Below, piece by piece: positions 45,256 to 54,244 of a stretch of DNA of 64,000 nucleotides. Under the pieces are notes generated by a model. That model searched no databases and was not told the DNA's origin. It saw only the letters and a list, made by a program, of their open reading frames with translations. The DNA lies in contig NZ_BARF01000103.1 in assembly GCF_000367365.1 (NCBI RefSeq), positions 1-64,000 of the forward strand. Reading direction: 5' to 3'. The translations under genes and the position numbers were made by a program. This DNA comes from Streptomyces prunicolor NBRC 13075. GTDB lineage: Bacteria > Actinomycetota > Actinomycetes > Streptomycetales > Streptomycetaceae. How positions within the stretch are numbered: position 1 is the stretch's first letter; every line of letters starts with the position of its first letter.

Positions 45256-48200
45256 TTGGCGGATCATCCGCGTCTCAGTGTTGTCGTTCCCTTTCAGGAT
45301 GTTGAGTCTTATCTCGCGGAATGTCTGGAGTCGATCGCGCGTCAGTCGTTCCGCGACTTCGAGGTGATCCTCGTCGACGACGGTTCCACCGACCGTTCGA
45401 CGGAGATCGTCGCCGAGTTCTGTGCGGCGGACCCGCGCTTCAGACTGATCCGCCAGGAGTCGCACGGGCCGGGGCACGCCCGGAACACCGGCCTGCGGGC
45501 CATGCATCCGCGCGGGGAGTTCGTCGCGTTCGTCGACGGCGACGACGTCATTCCCGAGTACGCCTACGAACTGCTCGTCCGCACCCTGGAGGAGTCCGGC
45601 TCGGACTTCGTCTCGGGCAACGTGCAGATGATGAACTCCACCAAGAAGTGGCAGTCACCGCTGCACAAGACCCCGATGCAGAAGAACCGGCGCGGCACCC
45701 ACATCACCAAATTCGAAGCGCTCATCTACGACCGCACCGTCTGGAACAAGCTGTTCCGGCGGTCCTTCTGGGACTACCACTTCATCGAGTTCCCCGAAGG
45801 CGTCCTCTACGAGGACTCCTGGGTCAACATGTTCGCCCACTTCCGTGCCGCCAAGGTCGACGTCATCACCGACATCGTCTACTACTGGCGCCGTCGCGAG
45901 GGCGGCGCGGCCCCCTCGATCACCCAGCGCCACACCGAGCTGTCCAACCTGCGCGACCGGGTCGCCGCCGTCCAGTCCGTCAGCCGCTTCCTGGCCGAAC
46001 GGCGCTCGCGGCTGTACGAGGAGAGCAAGCGCAAGTACGACCTCGCCTGCCTCAAGTCCGACCTGATGCTGCATCTGAAGGTCCTCCCGGACGCGGACGA
46101 GGAGTACCAGCAGGCCTTCATGGAGTGGGCCAACGAGTTCCTCGACGAGGCCGACGCCACCATCATCGACGAGCTGCCGGCGGACGCCCGGGTCAAATGG
46201 CTCCTGGTGCGCGACGGACGGCTGCCCGAGCTGCTGGAGGTCATCCAGTTCGAGCGGCGCGGCGGCCCGATGCCCGTCCAGCGCCGGTTCCACCGCTACC
46301 TCAAGTACCCCTACCTCGGGGACCGGGAGGTCGGCCTCGACAAGAAGGCCTACCGGCTCGACAAGGAGTTCTCGCTGCACGGCTCGCTCGGCGGGGCCCG
46401 CTGGAGCACGAACGGCCATCTGCTCACCCTGAGGGGCTCGGCATATGTCCGTCTGATCAACGTGCACAAGAAGCACATGTCGGTGAAGGCCATCGCCCTG
46501 CGCAACAAGAAGCAGGGGCGGATGGTGATCACCACGGCGAAGACCACCTACGCGCCGCAGGCCACCGAGCAGTCCAACCAGAATCGTTACTGCTACGACT
46601 GGGCAGGCTTCGAGGCCAGGATCGACACCACCCGGCTCAAGCGCAAGGGCCAGTGGGTCGAGGGCACCTGGGACGTCGCCGCCGGGGTGCTCAGCCGGGG
46701 CCTGTTCCGCTACCGGGGCATCGACCGGGGCGGCGCCGGATCCGCCGCCAACCCGCCGTACCGCTACGTCGACAAGAACACCCGCGTGCTGCCCGTGTTC
46801 CTCCAGGGCAAGCTCAAGCTACGCGTGGAGATCGTGCGCTGCCGGATCACCGGCCACCGCGTCAACGGCGACCAACTGGAGCTGAACGGCGTCTATCTCG
46901 GGTCCAAGGTCCCCGAGTGGGGCAAGCTCCGGGTCACCAGCATGAGCGGCACCGGGGAGCACGACGCACGGGTCCACTTCGGCGCCGGCGGCGAGGGCTG
47001 GTGCACGTTCACCGCCCGGGTTCCGCTGCGCGTCCTCATACCGGGATACCGAGCCGAGGCCCAGGCCGGGGCGGACGTGCCCCAATCCTGGGACATGGGC
47101 AGCAACGGCTGGAAGACCACCTTCCATGTCGAGGGCCGGAAGATGACCATCTATCCGGTGGTCGCGGAGGAGACGCCCGACGGGCACTACCGCATGCCCT
47201 CCGCGCTCCAGACCCGCGAGGGCGACCGCGAGGTCGTCGTCCACCGCAACGGCTCCGGCTACCTCGTGCTCTTCGAGCGCGCGACCCTGCCCACGGCGAG
47301 CGACTTCGCCTGGGGCGAGGACGGTTCACTGCAGATCACGGGCCGCTATCTGGCCGCCGACCGGCTGTCCGCGCGGGAGTACCGCGACGCCCATCTCGTG
47401 GTGCGCTCGCGGGCGCACGGGGCGGAACGCACCGTACCGCTCCAGTGGGACGGCAACGCGTTCCGCGCCGTCCTGTCACCGGCGGCCATGCGGACCCTGG
47501 CCGGCGAGATCCCGCTGGCCGCCGGGCGCTGGGACTTCTTCCTGCGCCGTCAGGACCTGTCCTCGGTGGCCCGCGAGGACCGCCTCGAAGACCTCATGGT
47601 GAAGATCGAGCAGTCCCTCGTCGCATCCTTCCCCCAGGACTTCGAGGAGAACGAGCGCCGCTACGAACTCCAGGCCGAGGCCTACGACCGGCTGTCCCTC
47701 CTCGTGCACTCCGCCATGCCCGACTACGCGCGCGGCCCGTACCGCCAGAAGCTGTTGCGCACCAAGGCCTACCCGGCCGCGCGGCGGAAGAAGGTACGCC
47801 CCGCGATCCTCTTCGACGCCTTCAAGGGCACCCAGTACTCCGACAGCCCCCGCGCCCTGCACGAGGAACTGGTGCGGCGGGGCGTCGACATCGAGCACCT
47901 CTTCGTCGTCCGCGACGACCAGGTCCAGGTCCCCCCGACCGCCACCCCGGTGCGCATGTGGTCGCCGCAGTGGTACGAGGCGCTGGCCACCAGCCGGTAC
48001 ATCGTCGCCAACAACCACCTGCCCGACTGGTTCCAGAAACGTGACGGTCAGATCGTCGTACAGACCTGGCACGGCACCCCGCTGAAGAAGATCGGCCATG
48101 ACATCGAGGCCATCCACTTCGCGGACCAGCGCTATCTGGAACGGGTCGAGAAGGAGGTGCAGAACTGGGACATGCTGGTCTCGCCCAACAGCTTCTCCAC

Positions 48201-49215
48201 CCCGATCCTCAAGCGCGCCTTCGGATTCCCGGGCGAGATGGTGGAGTCCGGCTACCCGCGCAACGACATCCTGCGCAGACCCGACACGGAGCAGCAGGAG
48301 CGGGAGATCCGCCGACGCATCGGCCTGCCCGACGGCAAGCGGGTCGTGATGTACGCGCCCACCTGGCGCGACGACCAGTTCTACGCGCCCGGCAAGTACA
48401 AGCTGGACTTCCGCGTCGACCTCGCGGACGCCCGGGCCCGCCTGGCCGCCGACCATGTGCTCCTGGTCCGCCGCCACCCCAACGTGGTCGACCCGGTGCC
48501 GGGGGCCGGCGACGGCTTCGTCTTCGACGTCTCGGACTACCCGGACATGGCCGATCTGTCCCTGATCACCGACGTGATGATCACGGACTACTCGTCCCTG
48601 ATGTTCGACTACGTCAACACCGGGCGCCCGATCCTCTTCTTCACCTATGACCTGGACCACTACCGGGACACCCTGCGCGGCTTCTACTTCGACTTCGAGC
48701 GCAGCGCGCCCGGCCCGCTGGTGTACTCCTCCGAGGACCTGGTGACCGCGATCCGGGAGATCGACCGGATCCAGGACGCCTACGCCGAGCGCTACCGCTG
48801 GTTCCGGCGGGAGTTCTGCGACCTCGACGACGGCTACGCCTCGGCACGCCTGGCGGACCGGATGCTGGTCGCCGGCGGCGACCTCGCCCAGGAGGAGGCG
48901 CGGGCGCCCGCTGTCGGCTCCCTGGACACGAGTCACTCGGGCCGTCCGCTCACGCCGGTCAGCTGGAACGCCCAGCACTGGTTCACCCCGCAGCGGTACC
49001 CGGCGCAGCCCGCCACCGAGGTCCCCGGGTCCGTGAACGCGCTGCCCGCCCAGCCCGCGCCGGCCGACACCCTCGTCTCCCGTGGCGCACCGGACGGGCC
49101 GCAGCGGCGGATGGTGCGGCCGCAGCAGTCGGCCGCGCCCGCCGGTGCACAGCAGAATCGTTCCCGTGACGAGTCGTCACCCCCGGGAAGGGTCGTCGAG
49201 GGCGTGGTCGTATGA
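45256..49215 (+). CDS. GT2 glycosyltransferase / CDP-glycerol glycerophosphotransferase fusion
   Basis: 1,319 residues from a TTG start behind GGTAGGAGTCGGAG (MADHPRLSVVVPFQDVESYL). Domain 1 (about 1-240): GT2 GT-A fold with DDGSTD at about 41-46 and FVDGDDV at about 93. Middle (about 340-800): beta-rich modules typical of TarS/TagF-like fusions. Domain 2 (about 850-1215): glycerophosphotransferase, QTWHGTPLKKIGHDIE at about 936, YAPTWRDDQFYAPGKY, RRHPNVVDP and MITDYSSLMFDYVNTGRPI. A disordered Pro/Ala-rich tail of about 90 residues follows. Such proteins build teichoic-acid-like poly(glycerol/ribitol phosphate) decorated with sugars at the inner membrane face. Acceptor and sugar are unknown. 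Confidence 0.92.
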   Translation: MADHPRLSVVVPFQDVESYLAECLESIARQSFRDFEVILVDDGSTDRSTEIVAEFCAADPRFRLIRQESHGPGHARNTGLRAMHPRGEFVAFVDGDDVIPEYAYELLVRTLEESGSDFVSGNVQMMNSTKKWQSPLHKTPMQKNRRGTHITKFEALIYDRTVWNKLFRRSFWDYHFIEFPEGVLYEDSWVNMFAHFRAAKVDVITDIVYYWRRREGGAAPSITQRHTELSNLRDRVAAVQSVSRFLAERRSRLYEESKRKYDLACLKSDLMLHLKVLPDADEEYQQAFMEWANEFLDEADATIIDELPADARVKWLLVRDGRLPELLEVIQFERRGGPMPVQRRFHRYLKYPYLGDREVGLDKKAYRLDKEFSLHGSLGGARWSTNGHLLTLRGSAYVRLINVHKKHMSVKAIALRNKKQGRMVITTAKTTYAPQATEQSNQNRYCYDWAGFEARIDTTRLKRKGQWVEGTWDVAAGVLSRGLFRYRGIDRGGAGSAANPPYRYVDKNTRVLPVFLQGKLKLRVEIVRCRITGHRVNGDQLELNGVYLGSKVPEWGKLRVTSMSGTGEHDARVHFGAGGEGWCTFTARVPLRVLIPGYRAEAQAGADVPQSWDMGSNGWKTTFHVEGRKMTIYPVVAEETPDGHYRMPSALQTREGDREVVVHRNGSGYLVLFERATLPTASDFAWGEDGSLQITGRYLAADRLSAREYRDAHLVVRSRAHGAERTVPLQWDGNAFRAVLSPAAMRTLAGEIPLAAGRWDFFLRRQDLSSVAREDRLEDLMVKIEQSLVASFPQDFEENERRYELQAEAYDRLSLLVHSAMPDYARGPYRQKLLRTKAYPAARRKKVRPAILFDAFKGTQYSDSPRALHEELVRRGVDIEHLFVVRDDQVQVPPTATPVRMWSPQWYEALATSRYIVANNHLPDWFQKRDGQIVVQTWHGTPLKKIGHDIEAIHFADQRYLERVEKEVQNWDMLVSPNSFSTPILKRAFGFPGEMVESGYPRNDILRRPDTEQQEREIRRRIGLPDGKRVVMYAPTWRDDQFYAPGKYKLDFRVDLADARARLAADHVLLVRRHPNVVDPVPGAGDGFVFDVSDYPDMADLSLITDVMITDYSSLMFDYVNTGRPILFFTYDLDHYRDTLRGFYFDFERSAPGPLVYSSEDLVTAIREIDRIQDAYAERYRWFRREFCDLDDGYASARLADRMLVAGGDLAQEEARAPAVGSLDTSHSGRPLTPVSWNAQHWFTPQRYPAQPATEVPGSVNALPAQPAPADTLVSRGAPDGPQRRMVRPQQSAAPAGAQQNRSRDESSPPGRVVEGVVV

Positions 49216-49257
49216 CGGCGACCGAGCACGGCACCTCATGACGGAGCAAGCCGGTGG

Positions 49258-49298
49258 ACCCTCGGCCCTCGACACCACCGTCGAGGGTCGCCGAGGGT
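49258..49298. terminator. Two-part hairpin terminator between convergent genes
   Basis: Inner stem CCCTCGAC / GTCGAGGG with an ACCACC loop and outer stem ACCCTCGG / CCGAGGGT with a 3-nt bulge, followed by TTT. It sits between the polymerase gene and the convergent EEP gene. Confidence 0.85.
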
Positions 49299-49303
49299 TT
49301 CGC

Positions 49304-50215
49304 TCAGCCCGTGCGCACCCTAAGGAGCAGGGCGAAGTGATCCGACCTGCCGGTGTCACGCACCGTGCAGCGGACCCTGGGCAGCCCGGCGAAGAGGTAG
49401 TCGAACTTGTGGCCCGACACATGGGTCGCCCGGCCCGCCCGGGAGGACCCGGAAGCCTGGTCGCACTCCCGCTGGGCGGTGTAGGGGCCGGACGGCCACA
49501 CCCAGGAGAAGGGGTTGCGGGATCCCGGCGGATTCACGTTGAGATCACCGCCGTACACCGTGCGGCGGGCGGCCCCCGCGTGGGCCAGGGCCTTCAGCTG
49601 GTCGTCGCGGAACTCCCAGCCGGGGTGCGCGGCGTCGCTGTGCCGCGGGCTCAGATGGGCGGTGCACACCCGGAGGTCGTGCGCCGCGACCGTGGCGCAC
49701 AGGATCCCGCGCCGCACCCCCACCGTGGGCTGTTGCGAGGCCACGGAGGCGACGGCCGACAGACGATAGGCGGACAGGATCGCGAAACCGGCGGTACCCG
49801 CCCCGGGCGTCGCGCACCGGATCGGTGTCGTACGCCCGGCCCGGTCGCCGCTGGAGTACGCACGGAACGCCGTGTGCCAGGACGTGCCGAGTCCCCGGCG
49901 CGCCGACTCCAGCTCCGCGCCGCAGGTCTCCTGAAGGAAGATCACCCGAGCCCCCGCCCGCGTGGCGAGATGGTTCAACTGCGTCTTCTTCTCCGCCCAA
50001 CTGCCGGTGTCGGCGCACCCCCACTGCCGGACACCGCACATGTTCCACGTCGCCACGGTCAGCGCCCGGGTGGACGCGGCGGAGCGGGTGGGCCCGTACG
50101 TCTGGACCATGGTCACCACGGTGGCGAGTCCCAGCAGCGCCGCCGCGGCGACGGCGAGCCTGCGCCACGGGATGCCCATGTGCCCGGTCCCGGGCGGGGA
50201 GGTAGCGGGATGCAT
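49304..50215 (-). CDS. Secreted or membrane-anchored endonuclease/exonuclease/phosphatase (EEP) protein
   Basis: 303 residues from ATG (MHPATSPPGTGHMGIPWRRL); a GTG one codon earlier is equally possible. An N-terminal hydrophobic segment (about 20-41, LAVAAAALLGLATVVTMV) is a signal or anchor. The EEP fold follows: ATWNMCG (about 56), FLQETC with the metal-binding Glu (about 95), HLSPRH, GGDLNVNPPG (about 232) and RSDHFALLL with the catalytic Asp-His near the C-terminus. EEP enzymes include DNases and phosphodiesterases. Extracellular location and the position inside a glycerol-phosphate polymer locus make a glycopolymer phosphodiesterase or an extracellular nuclease both possible. It has six or more cysteines, consistent with export. 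Confidence 0.82.
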   Translation of the reverse strand: MHPATSPPGTGHMGIPWRRLAVAAAALLGLATVVTMVQTYGPTRSAASTRALTVATWNMCGVRQWGCADTGSWAEKKTQLNHLATRAGARVIFLQETCGAELESARRGLGTSWHTAFRAYSSGDRAGRTTPIRCATPGAGTAGFAILSAYRLSAVASVASQQPTVGVRRGILCATVAAHDLRVCTAHLSPRHSDAAHPGWEFRDDQLKALAHAGAARRTVYGGDLNVNPPGSRNPFSWVWPSGPYTAQRECDQASGSSRAGRATHVSGHKFDYLFAGLPRVRCTVRDTGRSDHFALLLRVRTG

Positions 50216-50294
50216 CACGACATCATGGCCGACCTCCCGATCCGGCCTCGCACCGGCCCGGCTCCGCAGCACCCGACGAGAGCGAAAGCGCACC

Positions 50295-51758
50295 ATGTCT
50301 GAAGCAACTGCCAAGGGCCGCAAGGTGATCGGCGGGATCGACGCCTCGGGCGGCCACCCCGTCGAGTACCGGTTCACCCACGCCCGCAGCGGCAACCGGC
50401 ATCTGATGGTCGTCTTCGCCAACATCTACGCCCCGGACGACTACGGCTGGGCCACCGGCATCCTCGACAACCTGCGCTCCAACATCCTCTGGATCCGCGA
50501 CCGGTTCGACGACGGGAACACCTACTACCTGTGCAGGGAGATGGACTTCACGGTCGAGCAGTCCGTGATCGGGCTCATCACGAGAGTGATGAAGTCCCTC
50601 GGGCTGACCCCGGGAGACGTGACCCTGTGGGGCAGTTCGAAGGGCGGCAGCGCGGCGCTGTACTTCGGGCTCAGATACGGCTTCCGCAATATCGTCGCCA
50701 GCGTCCCGCAGTTGCGGATCGGCACCTTCGTGCGCGACGTCTATCCCGACACCGGCCAGCACATGCTCGGCGAGGCGATGACGGACGACGACGTCCGCGT
50801 CCTCGACGCGGTCCTGCCCGACCTGCTGGCCTCGGGAGCCAGTCCGGAGACCAACCTCTACCTGGTGTCCTCGCCCCAGGACGAGCAGTATCCGACCCAG
50901 GTGGAGCCCTACCTCGGGCTGTTGCAGCGGTACCCGAACTTCAACCTCATCTTCAGCGAGTCCCCGTTCATCACCGACCACGGCAAGGTGACCCAGCGCA
51001 ACACACCCCCGCTGCTGGGCATCGCCTACCTCCTCGTCGAGGGGATCGCGCCACGCCTGGGGCTCACCAGACACGGCTACGAGGAACCCGACGCCGACAA
51101 GTCGGGCATCACGTCCTTCCTTGAGTCGACCGCCGTGGTGCAGGGCTCGTTCGCCGCACCGGTCGTGACCGCGCCCCGCCGGCACGACCTGCTGTCCACG
51201 ATGCACGTCCGCCTCGCCGGCCGGGCCCCCGGCGCGGTACGCGTCAGCATCTGGGAGCACGGCAAATACCTGGCGTCGGCGCCGGTCGACGCCGACGGCG
51301 GATGGACCTGGCACCGGGAACAGCCGTGGGCCGCCGGTGAACACCGGGTCCGGCTCTTCGCTGTCGATGCCAGCGGCTACCAGTCCGAGCGTACGGAGGT
51401 GCGGTTCACCACCTCCGAACACGTCACGGCACCGGTGCCGGACTCCCCGGAGCCCCGCCGGACCCTGCTGCCCCCGCTGGTGCACACGCCGGAGCCCTAC
51501 CAGCAACTCCTCGACGTACAGGTCCGGTTGACCGGCGCGGCCAACGGCGCCACCCAGGTGGGCTTCCGGGAGAACGACGTCTTCCTGGGTTCCTGCCCCC
51601 TCGCCCACGACGGCCGCTGGCTCTGGAACGCGGACTGGCGGTGGACCGAAGGCCCGCACACCGTCGAGGTGTTCGTGGTGAACGCCGCCGGCGACGAGTC
51701 CCCGCCCGCCCCCGTCACCTTCGCGGTCATCCCGACCCCGGCCGCCCCCGCCCACTGA
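50295..51758 (+). CDS. Alpha/beta-hydrolase-like protein with two Ig-like domains, copy 1
   Basis: 487 residues (MSEATAKGRKVIGGIDASGG). Residues 1-300 look like an alpha/beta hydrolase: nucleophile elbow GSSKGG with Ser115, a likely acid Asp196 in SSPQDEQYP and His229 in ITDHG. Comparable GSSKGG proteins are found in capsule/glycopolymer loci (XcbB/CpsF- or Asp2-like) and are suspected acyl-transferases or esterases, but I cannot place it firmly. Two similar beta modules follow (about 310-380 and 410-480), each ending in A-G-H-V--F-VNA/DASG--S. There is no signal peptide. The next gene is a close paralogue with the same layout. It is divergent from the EEP gene, with start codons about 80 bp apart. 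Confidence 0.75.
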   Translation: MSEATAKGRKVIGGIDASGGHPVEYRFTHARSGNRHLMVVFANIYAPDDYGWATGILDNLRSNILWIRDRFDDGNTYYLCREMDFTVEQSVIGLITRVMKSLGLTPGDVTLWGSSKGGSAALYFGLRYGFRNIVASVPQLRIGTFVRDVYPDTGQHMLGEAMTDDDVRVLDAVLPDLLASGASPETNLYLVSSPQDEQYPTQVEPYLGLLQRYPNFNLIFSESPFITDHGKVTQRNTPPLLGIAYLLVEGIAPRLGLTRHGYEEPDADKSGITSFLESTAVVQGSFAAPVVTAPRRHDLLSTMHVRLAGRAPGAVRVSIWEHGKYLASAPVDADGGWTWHREQPWAAGEHRVRLFAVDASGYQSERTEVRFTTSEHVTAPVPDSPEPRRTLLPPLVHTPEPYQQLLDVQVRLTGAANGATQVGFRENDVFLGSCPLAHDGRWLWNADWRWTEGPHTVEVFVVNAAGDESPPAPVTFAVIPTPAAPAH

Positions 51759-51778
51759 ACCCAGACACCCAGGAACGG

Positions 51779-53299
51779 ATGACGCCCATGTCCCCAGCAC
51801 CCGTGAACGGGAGGCACCTGCTCACCGGCATCGAAGCCGCCGGGGCGTTCCCCGTCGAGTACCGGTTCGCCCACGCCCAGAAGGGCAACCGGCACCTGGT
51901 CGTCGTCTTCGCCAACTTCTCCGCACCCGGTGACTACGGCTGGTCCAACGGGGTGTTCGACAAGCTGCGCGCGAACATCCTCTGGATCCGGGACAACTTC
52001 GAGGGCAAGCAGAGCTACTACCTGTGCAGGGGAATGGACTTCGGCCTGGAGCAGTCCGTCGTCACCCTCATCTCGAACGTGATGAAGTCCCTCGACCTCA
52101 CCACGGAATCCGTCACGCTCTGGGGCGGCTCGAAGGGCGGCAGCGCGGCCCTCTACTTCGGCCTGAAGTACGGCTTCAAGAACATCGTCGCCATCGCGCC
52201 CCAGTTCTCGATCGGCACGTACGTGAAGAACGTGCACCCCGGTACCGCCCGGTTCATGCTCGGTGAGGGCGTGCCGGAGGAGAACGTACGGATCGTGGAC
52301 TCGCTCGTCCCCGACCTGGCCCGCTCCGGCGCCAACCGCGCGGCCAACATCTACCTGGTCTCCTCCCCGCAGGACGACCAGTATCCGACCCAGGTGGAGC
52401 CGTTCCTCGGGCTCTTCCAGCACTACGAGAACTTCAACTTCGTCTTCAGCGACTCCCCGCACATCGCGGACCACACCCAGATCGCGGGACGCAACGTCCC
52501 CATGCTGATGGGAATCGTCAACCTCCTCATCGACGGCATCGCCCCACGACTCGGGTTCGTGAGCAACGGCTTCGAGGAGCCGAACCGCGACCGGTCCGCC
52601 ATCGACTCCTACCTCGCCGCCACGAGCAGGGTGCGCGGGGACGAGTTCCTGCCCCCCGCGGTGACGGCACCCGGGCCGGGCGCGGAACTGCGCAGGGACG
52701 CCGTACGGCTCACGGGCCATGCCCCGGGGGCGGTCCGGGTGGTCGTCTGGGAGCACGGCAAGTACCTCGGACAGACCGATGTCGACGCCCACGGCGCCTG
52801 GTCCTGGGAGCTCGGCAGGGCCTGGAGCAAGGGCGAACACCCCGTGAAGGTCTACGGAGTGGACGCCTCGGGCTTCCAGTCCCGGCGGACCGAGGTGCGC
52901 TTCACGGCCGTCGACTCCGGCGCTGCGGCGGTCGCCCAGCCCATGGAGCGGGCTTCCGTCATCTCGACGGCCGGGCCGAGCACCACCGCACCGGTGGTGC
53001 TCGAACCGGTGGCCCACGAGCAGGTGATGGACTCACGCGTCGTCTTCGCCGGCTCGGCCGCCGCTTCCACCCAGGTGGGGTTCCGGGAGAACGGAGTCCT
53101 GCTGGGCGGCACGGCCGTCGCCCTGAACGGCAGCTGGTCGTGGGAAGCGGGGTGGCAGTGGGCCGCGGGGGCGCACGTCATCGACGTCTTCGCTGTCGAC
53201 GCCTCCGGTACGGAGTCCCCGGCGACCAGGGTCCCCTTCACCGTCATGCAGACCTCCACCGGAGCGACACCCGCGTCGTACTACGGCGGAACGTACTGA
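51779..53299 (+). CDS. Alpha/beta-hydrolase-like protein with two Ig-like domains, copy 2
   Basis: 506 residues from ATG 51779; AGGA is close to it, and a second ATG at 51788 is equally plausible. Same architecture as the preceding gene: hydrolase domain with Ser118 in GGSKGGSAALYFGLKYGF, SSPQDDQYPTQVEP and IADHTQ, then two Ig-like modules (about 325-400 and 425-500) carrying WEHGKYLGQTDVDAHGAWSW and GFRENGVLLGGTAVALNGSW. It starts 21 bp after copy 1, so the two are an operon formed by tandem duplication and may be partners with diverged specificity. No signal peptide. C-terminus ends in a Tyr/Gly tail (SYYGGTY). Confidence 0.75.
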   Translation: MTPMSPAPVNGRHLLTGIEAAGAFPVEYRFAHAQKGNRHLVVVFANFSAPGDYGWSNGVFDKLRANILWIRDNFEGKQSYYLCRGMDFGLEQSVVTLISNVMKSLDLTTESVTLWGGSKGGSAALYFGLKYGFKNIVAIAPQFSIGTYVKNVHPGTARFMLGEGVPEENVRIVDSLVPDLARSGANRAANIYLVSSPQDDQYPTQVEPFLGLFQHYENFNFVFSDSPHIADHTQIAGRNVPMLMGIVNLLIDGIAPRLGFVSNGFEEPNRDRSAIDSYLAATSRVRGDEFLPPAVTAPGPGAELRRDAVRLTGHAPGAVRVVVWEHGKYLGQTDVDAHGAWSWELGRAWSKGEHPVKVYGVDASGFQSRRTEVRFTAVDSGAAAVAQPMERASVISTAGPSTTAPVVLEPVAHEQVMDSRVVFAGSAAASTQVGFRENGVLLGGTAVALNGSWSWEAGWQWAAGAHVIDVFAVDASGTESPATRVPFTVMQTSTGATPASYYGGTY

Positions 53300-53342
53300 G
53301 GCACCGGGCAACCAACCCGCGGACCGAAGGGTCGTACACCCC

Positions 53343-54029
53343 ATGACAGTCGGACGAAGAATCTTCCTCGGCGCCTTCACCGCGGGCGCCGTCACCGTCG
53401 CAGCCGGCCCGGACGCGGCGGCCGACGGCGAGTACACCGAGTACACCGCGCCCGCCCAGTTCTACGGCACCTCCACGACCGCCCACACGGTGACCATCAA
53501 CCACAAGGCCACCTCCGGGTCGGCGGTGGCACTCAACGTGACCTCGGACAACCCCGAGACCTCGGCGATGTATCTGACCGGTGTGGAGACCGGCCGGGGC
53601 ACGCTGAAGATCGCGCACGTGGGACACGCCGACGGCTCGGACGCGAACGCCTCCGCCCTCTCCATCGACCTCCAGACGACGGGCACGGCCTCCCAGGGCA
53701 TCTACCTCACCGCCACCAACGGCGCGACCAAGGGCGCCCTGCTCGTCCTGCGCAACAACGACGGCCTGGACGACCTCGTCGTCAAGGGTACCGGCCGGAT
53801 CGGCGTCGGCATCGACCGCGGGGCCACACCCCAGTCCCAACTCCACGTGGTCCAGCGCACCGGCGCCGCCTCGGCCATCCTCGCCGAGGGCGCGGTACGC
53901 CTCGCGAACGTCACGGCGGAACCGACCAACGCGCCCGCCGCGGCCGGCGGCGGCTCCCTCTACGCCCGCGACGGCAAGCTGTTCTGGAAGGGCTCCGCCG
54001 GCGCGGTCACCCAACTGGCCTCCGCGTAA
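53343..54029 (+). CDS. Secreted hyaluronidase-like / phage-HylP-type triple beta-helix protein
   Basis: 228 residues from ATG behind GAAGGG. Tat-like signal (GRRIFLGAFTAGAVTVAAG), then DGEYTEYTAPAQFYGTSTT and a repetitive beta-rich body (HTVTINHKATSGSAVALNV, SDNPETSAMYLTGVETGRGT, DLVVKGTGRIGVGID), ending in GGGSLYARDGKLFWKGSAG. This pattern matches, from memory, the small 26-kDa Streptomyces hyaluronidases, which share the trimeric beta-helix of streptococcal phage HylP lyases. Activity would be cleavage of hyaluronan or a similar uronic-acid polymer. It could equally be a structural tail-fibre-like spike; there is no phage gene nearby. It is cotranscribed with the upstream hydrolase pair and the following 47-codon gene. 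Confidence 0.7.
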   Translation: MTVGRRIFLGAFTAGAVTVAAGPDAAADGEYTEYTAPAQFYGTSTTAHTVTINHKATSGSAVALNVTSDNPETSAMYLTGVETGRGTLKIAHVGHADGSDANASALSIDLQTTGTASQGIYLTATNGATKGALLVLRNNDGLDDLVVKGTGRIGVGIDRGATPQSQLHVVQRTGAASAILAEGAVRLANVTAEPTNAPAAAGGGSLYARDGKLFWKGSAGAVTQLASA

Positions 54030-54041
54030 GGGGAATTCGGC

Positions 54042-54185
54042 ATGCAACTCACCCCCGACGAACTCATCTCCGAGTTCCACGACGCCGTCATGGAGCTGTA
54101 CTTCGCCCGCAAGCGCATCGCCAACTTGGAGGCGGAGAACGCCGAGTTGAAGGCGAGGCTGGCAGCGACCGACGCCGAGGCATGA
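54042..54185 (+). CDS. 47-residue coiled-coil microprotein
   Basis: ATG follows AAGGGGAA, 12 bp after the hyaluronidase-like gene. Protein starts MQLTPDELISEFHDAVMELY and continues FARKRIANLEAENAELKARL. Hydrophobic residues at heptad spacing (I-L-A-L-L) predict a short amphipathic coiled coil, suited to trimerisation or binding the beta-helix neighbour. Codons end in G/C almost throughout. A terminator hairpin follows at once, so it closes the operon. Confidence 0.75.
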   Translation: MQLTPDELISEFHDAVMELYFARKRIANLEAENAELKARLAATDAEA

Positions 54186-54188
54186 GAA

Positions 54189-54218
54189 GAGGGCCCCCGC
54201 CCAAAGGCGGAGGCCCTC
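54189..54218. terminator. Terminator between convergent operons
   Basis: Stem GAGGGCC-C-CCGCC / GGCGG-A-GGCCCTC with a CAAA loop, starting 4 bp after the microprotein stop and 27 bp before the end of the convergent fadB gene. Confidence 0.85.
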
Positions 54219-54244
54219 CCCAAGTCACGTCCGTACGGCGGTTG

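Noticed and set aside
45321..48044. 907-codon frame inside the GT2/glycerophosphotransferase gene
   Set aside because: Arg/Pro/Gly-rich frame-shifted shadow; the catalytic motifs are all in the other frame.
53343..54185. Prophage remnant (tail fibre plus small protein)
   Set aside because: The HylP-like helix protein has a Tat-type signal and sits in a bacterial operon; there are no capsid, terminase, integrase, holin or attachment-site features nearby.
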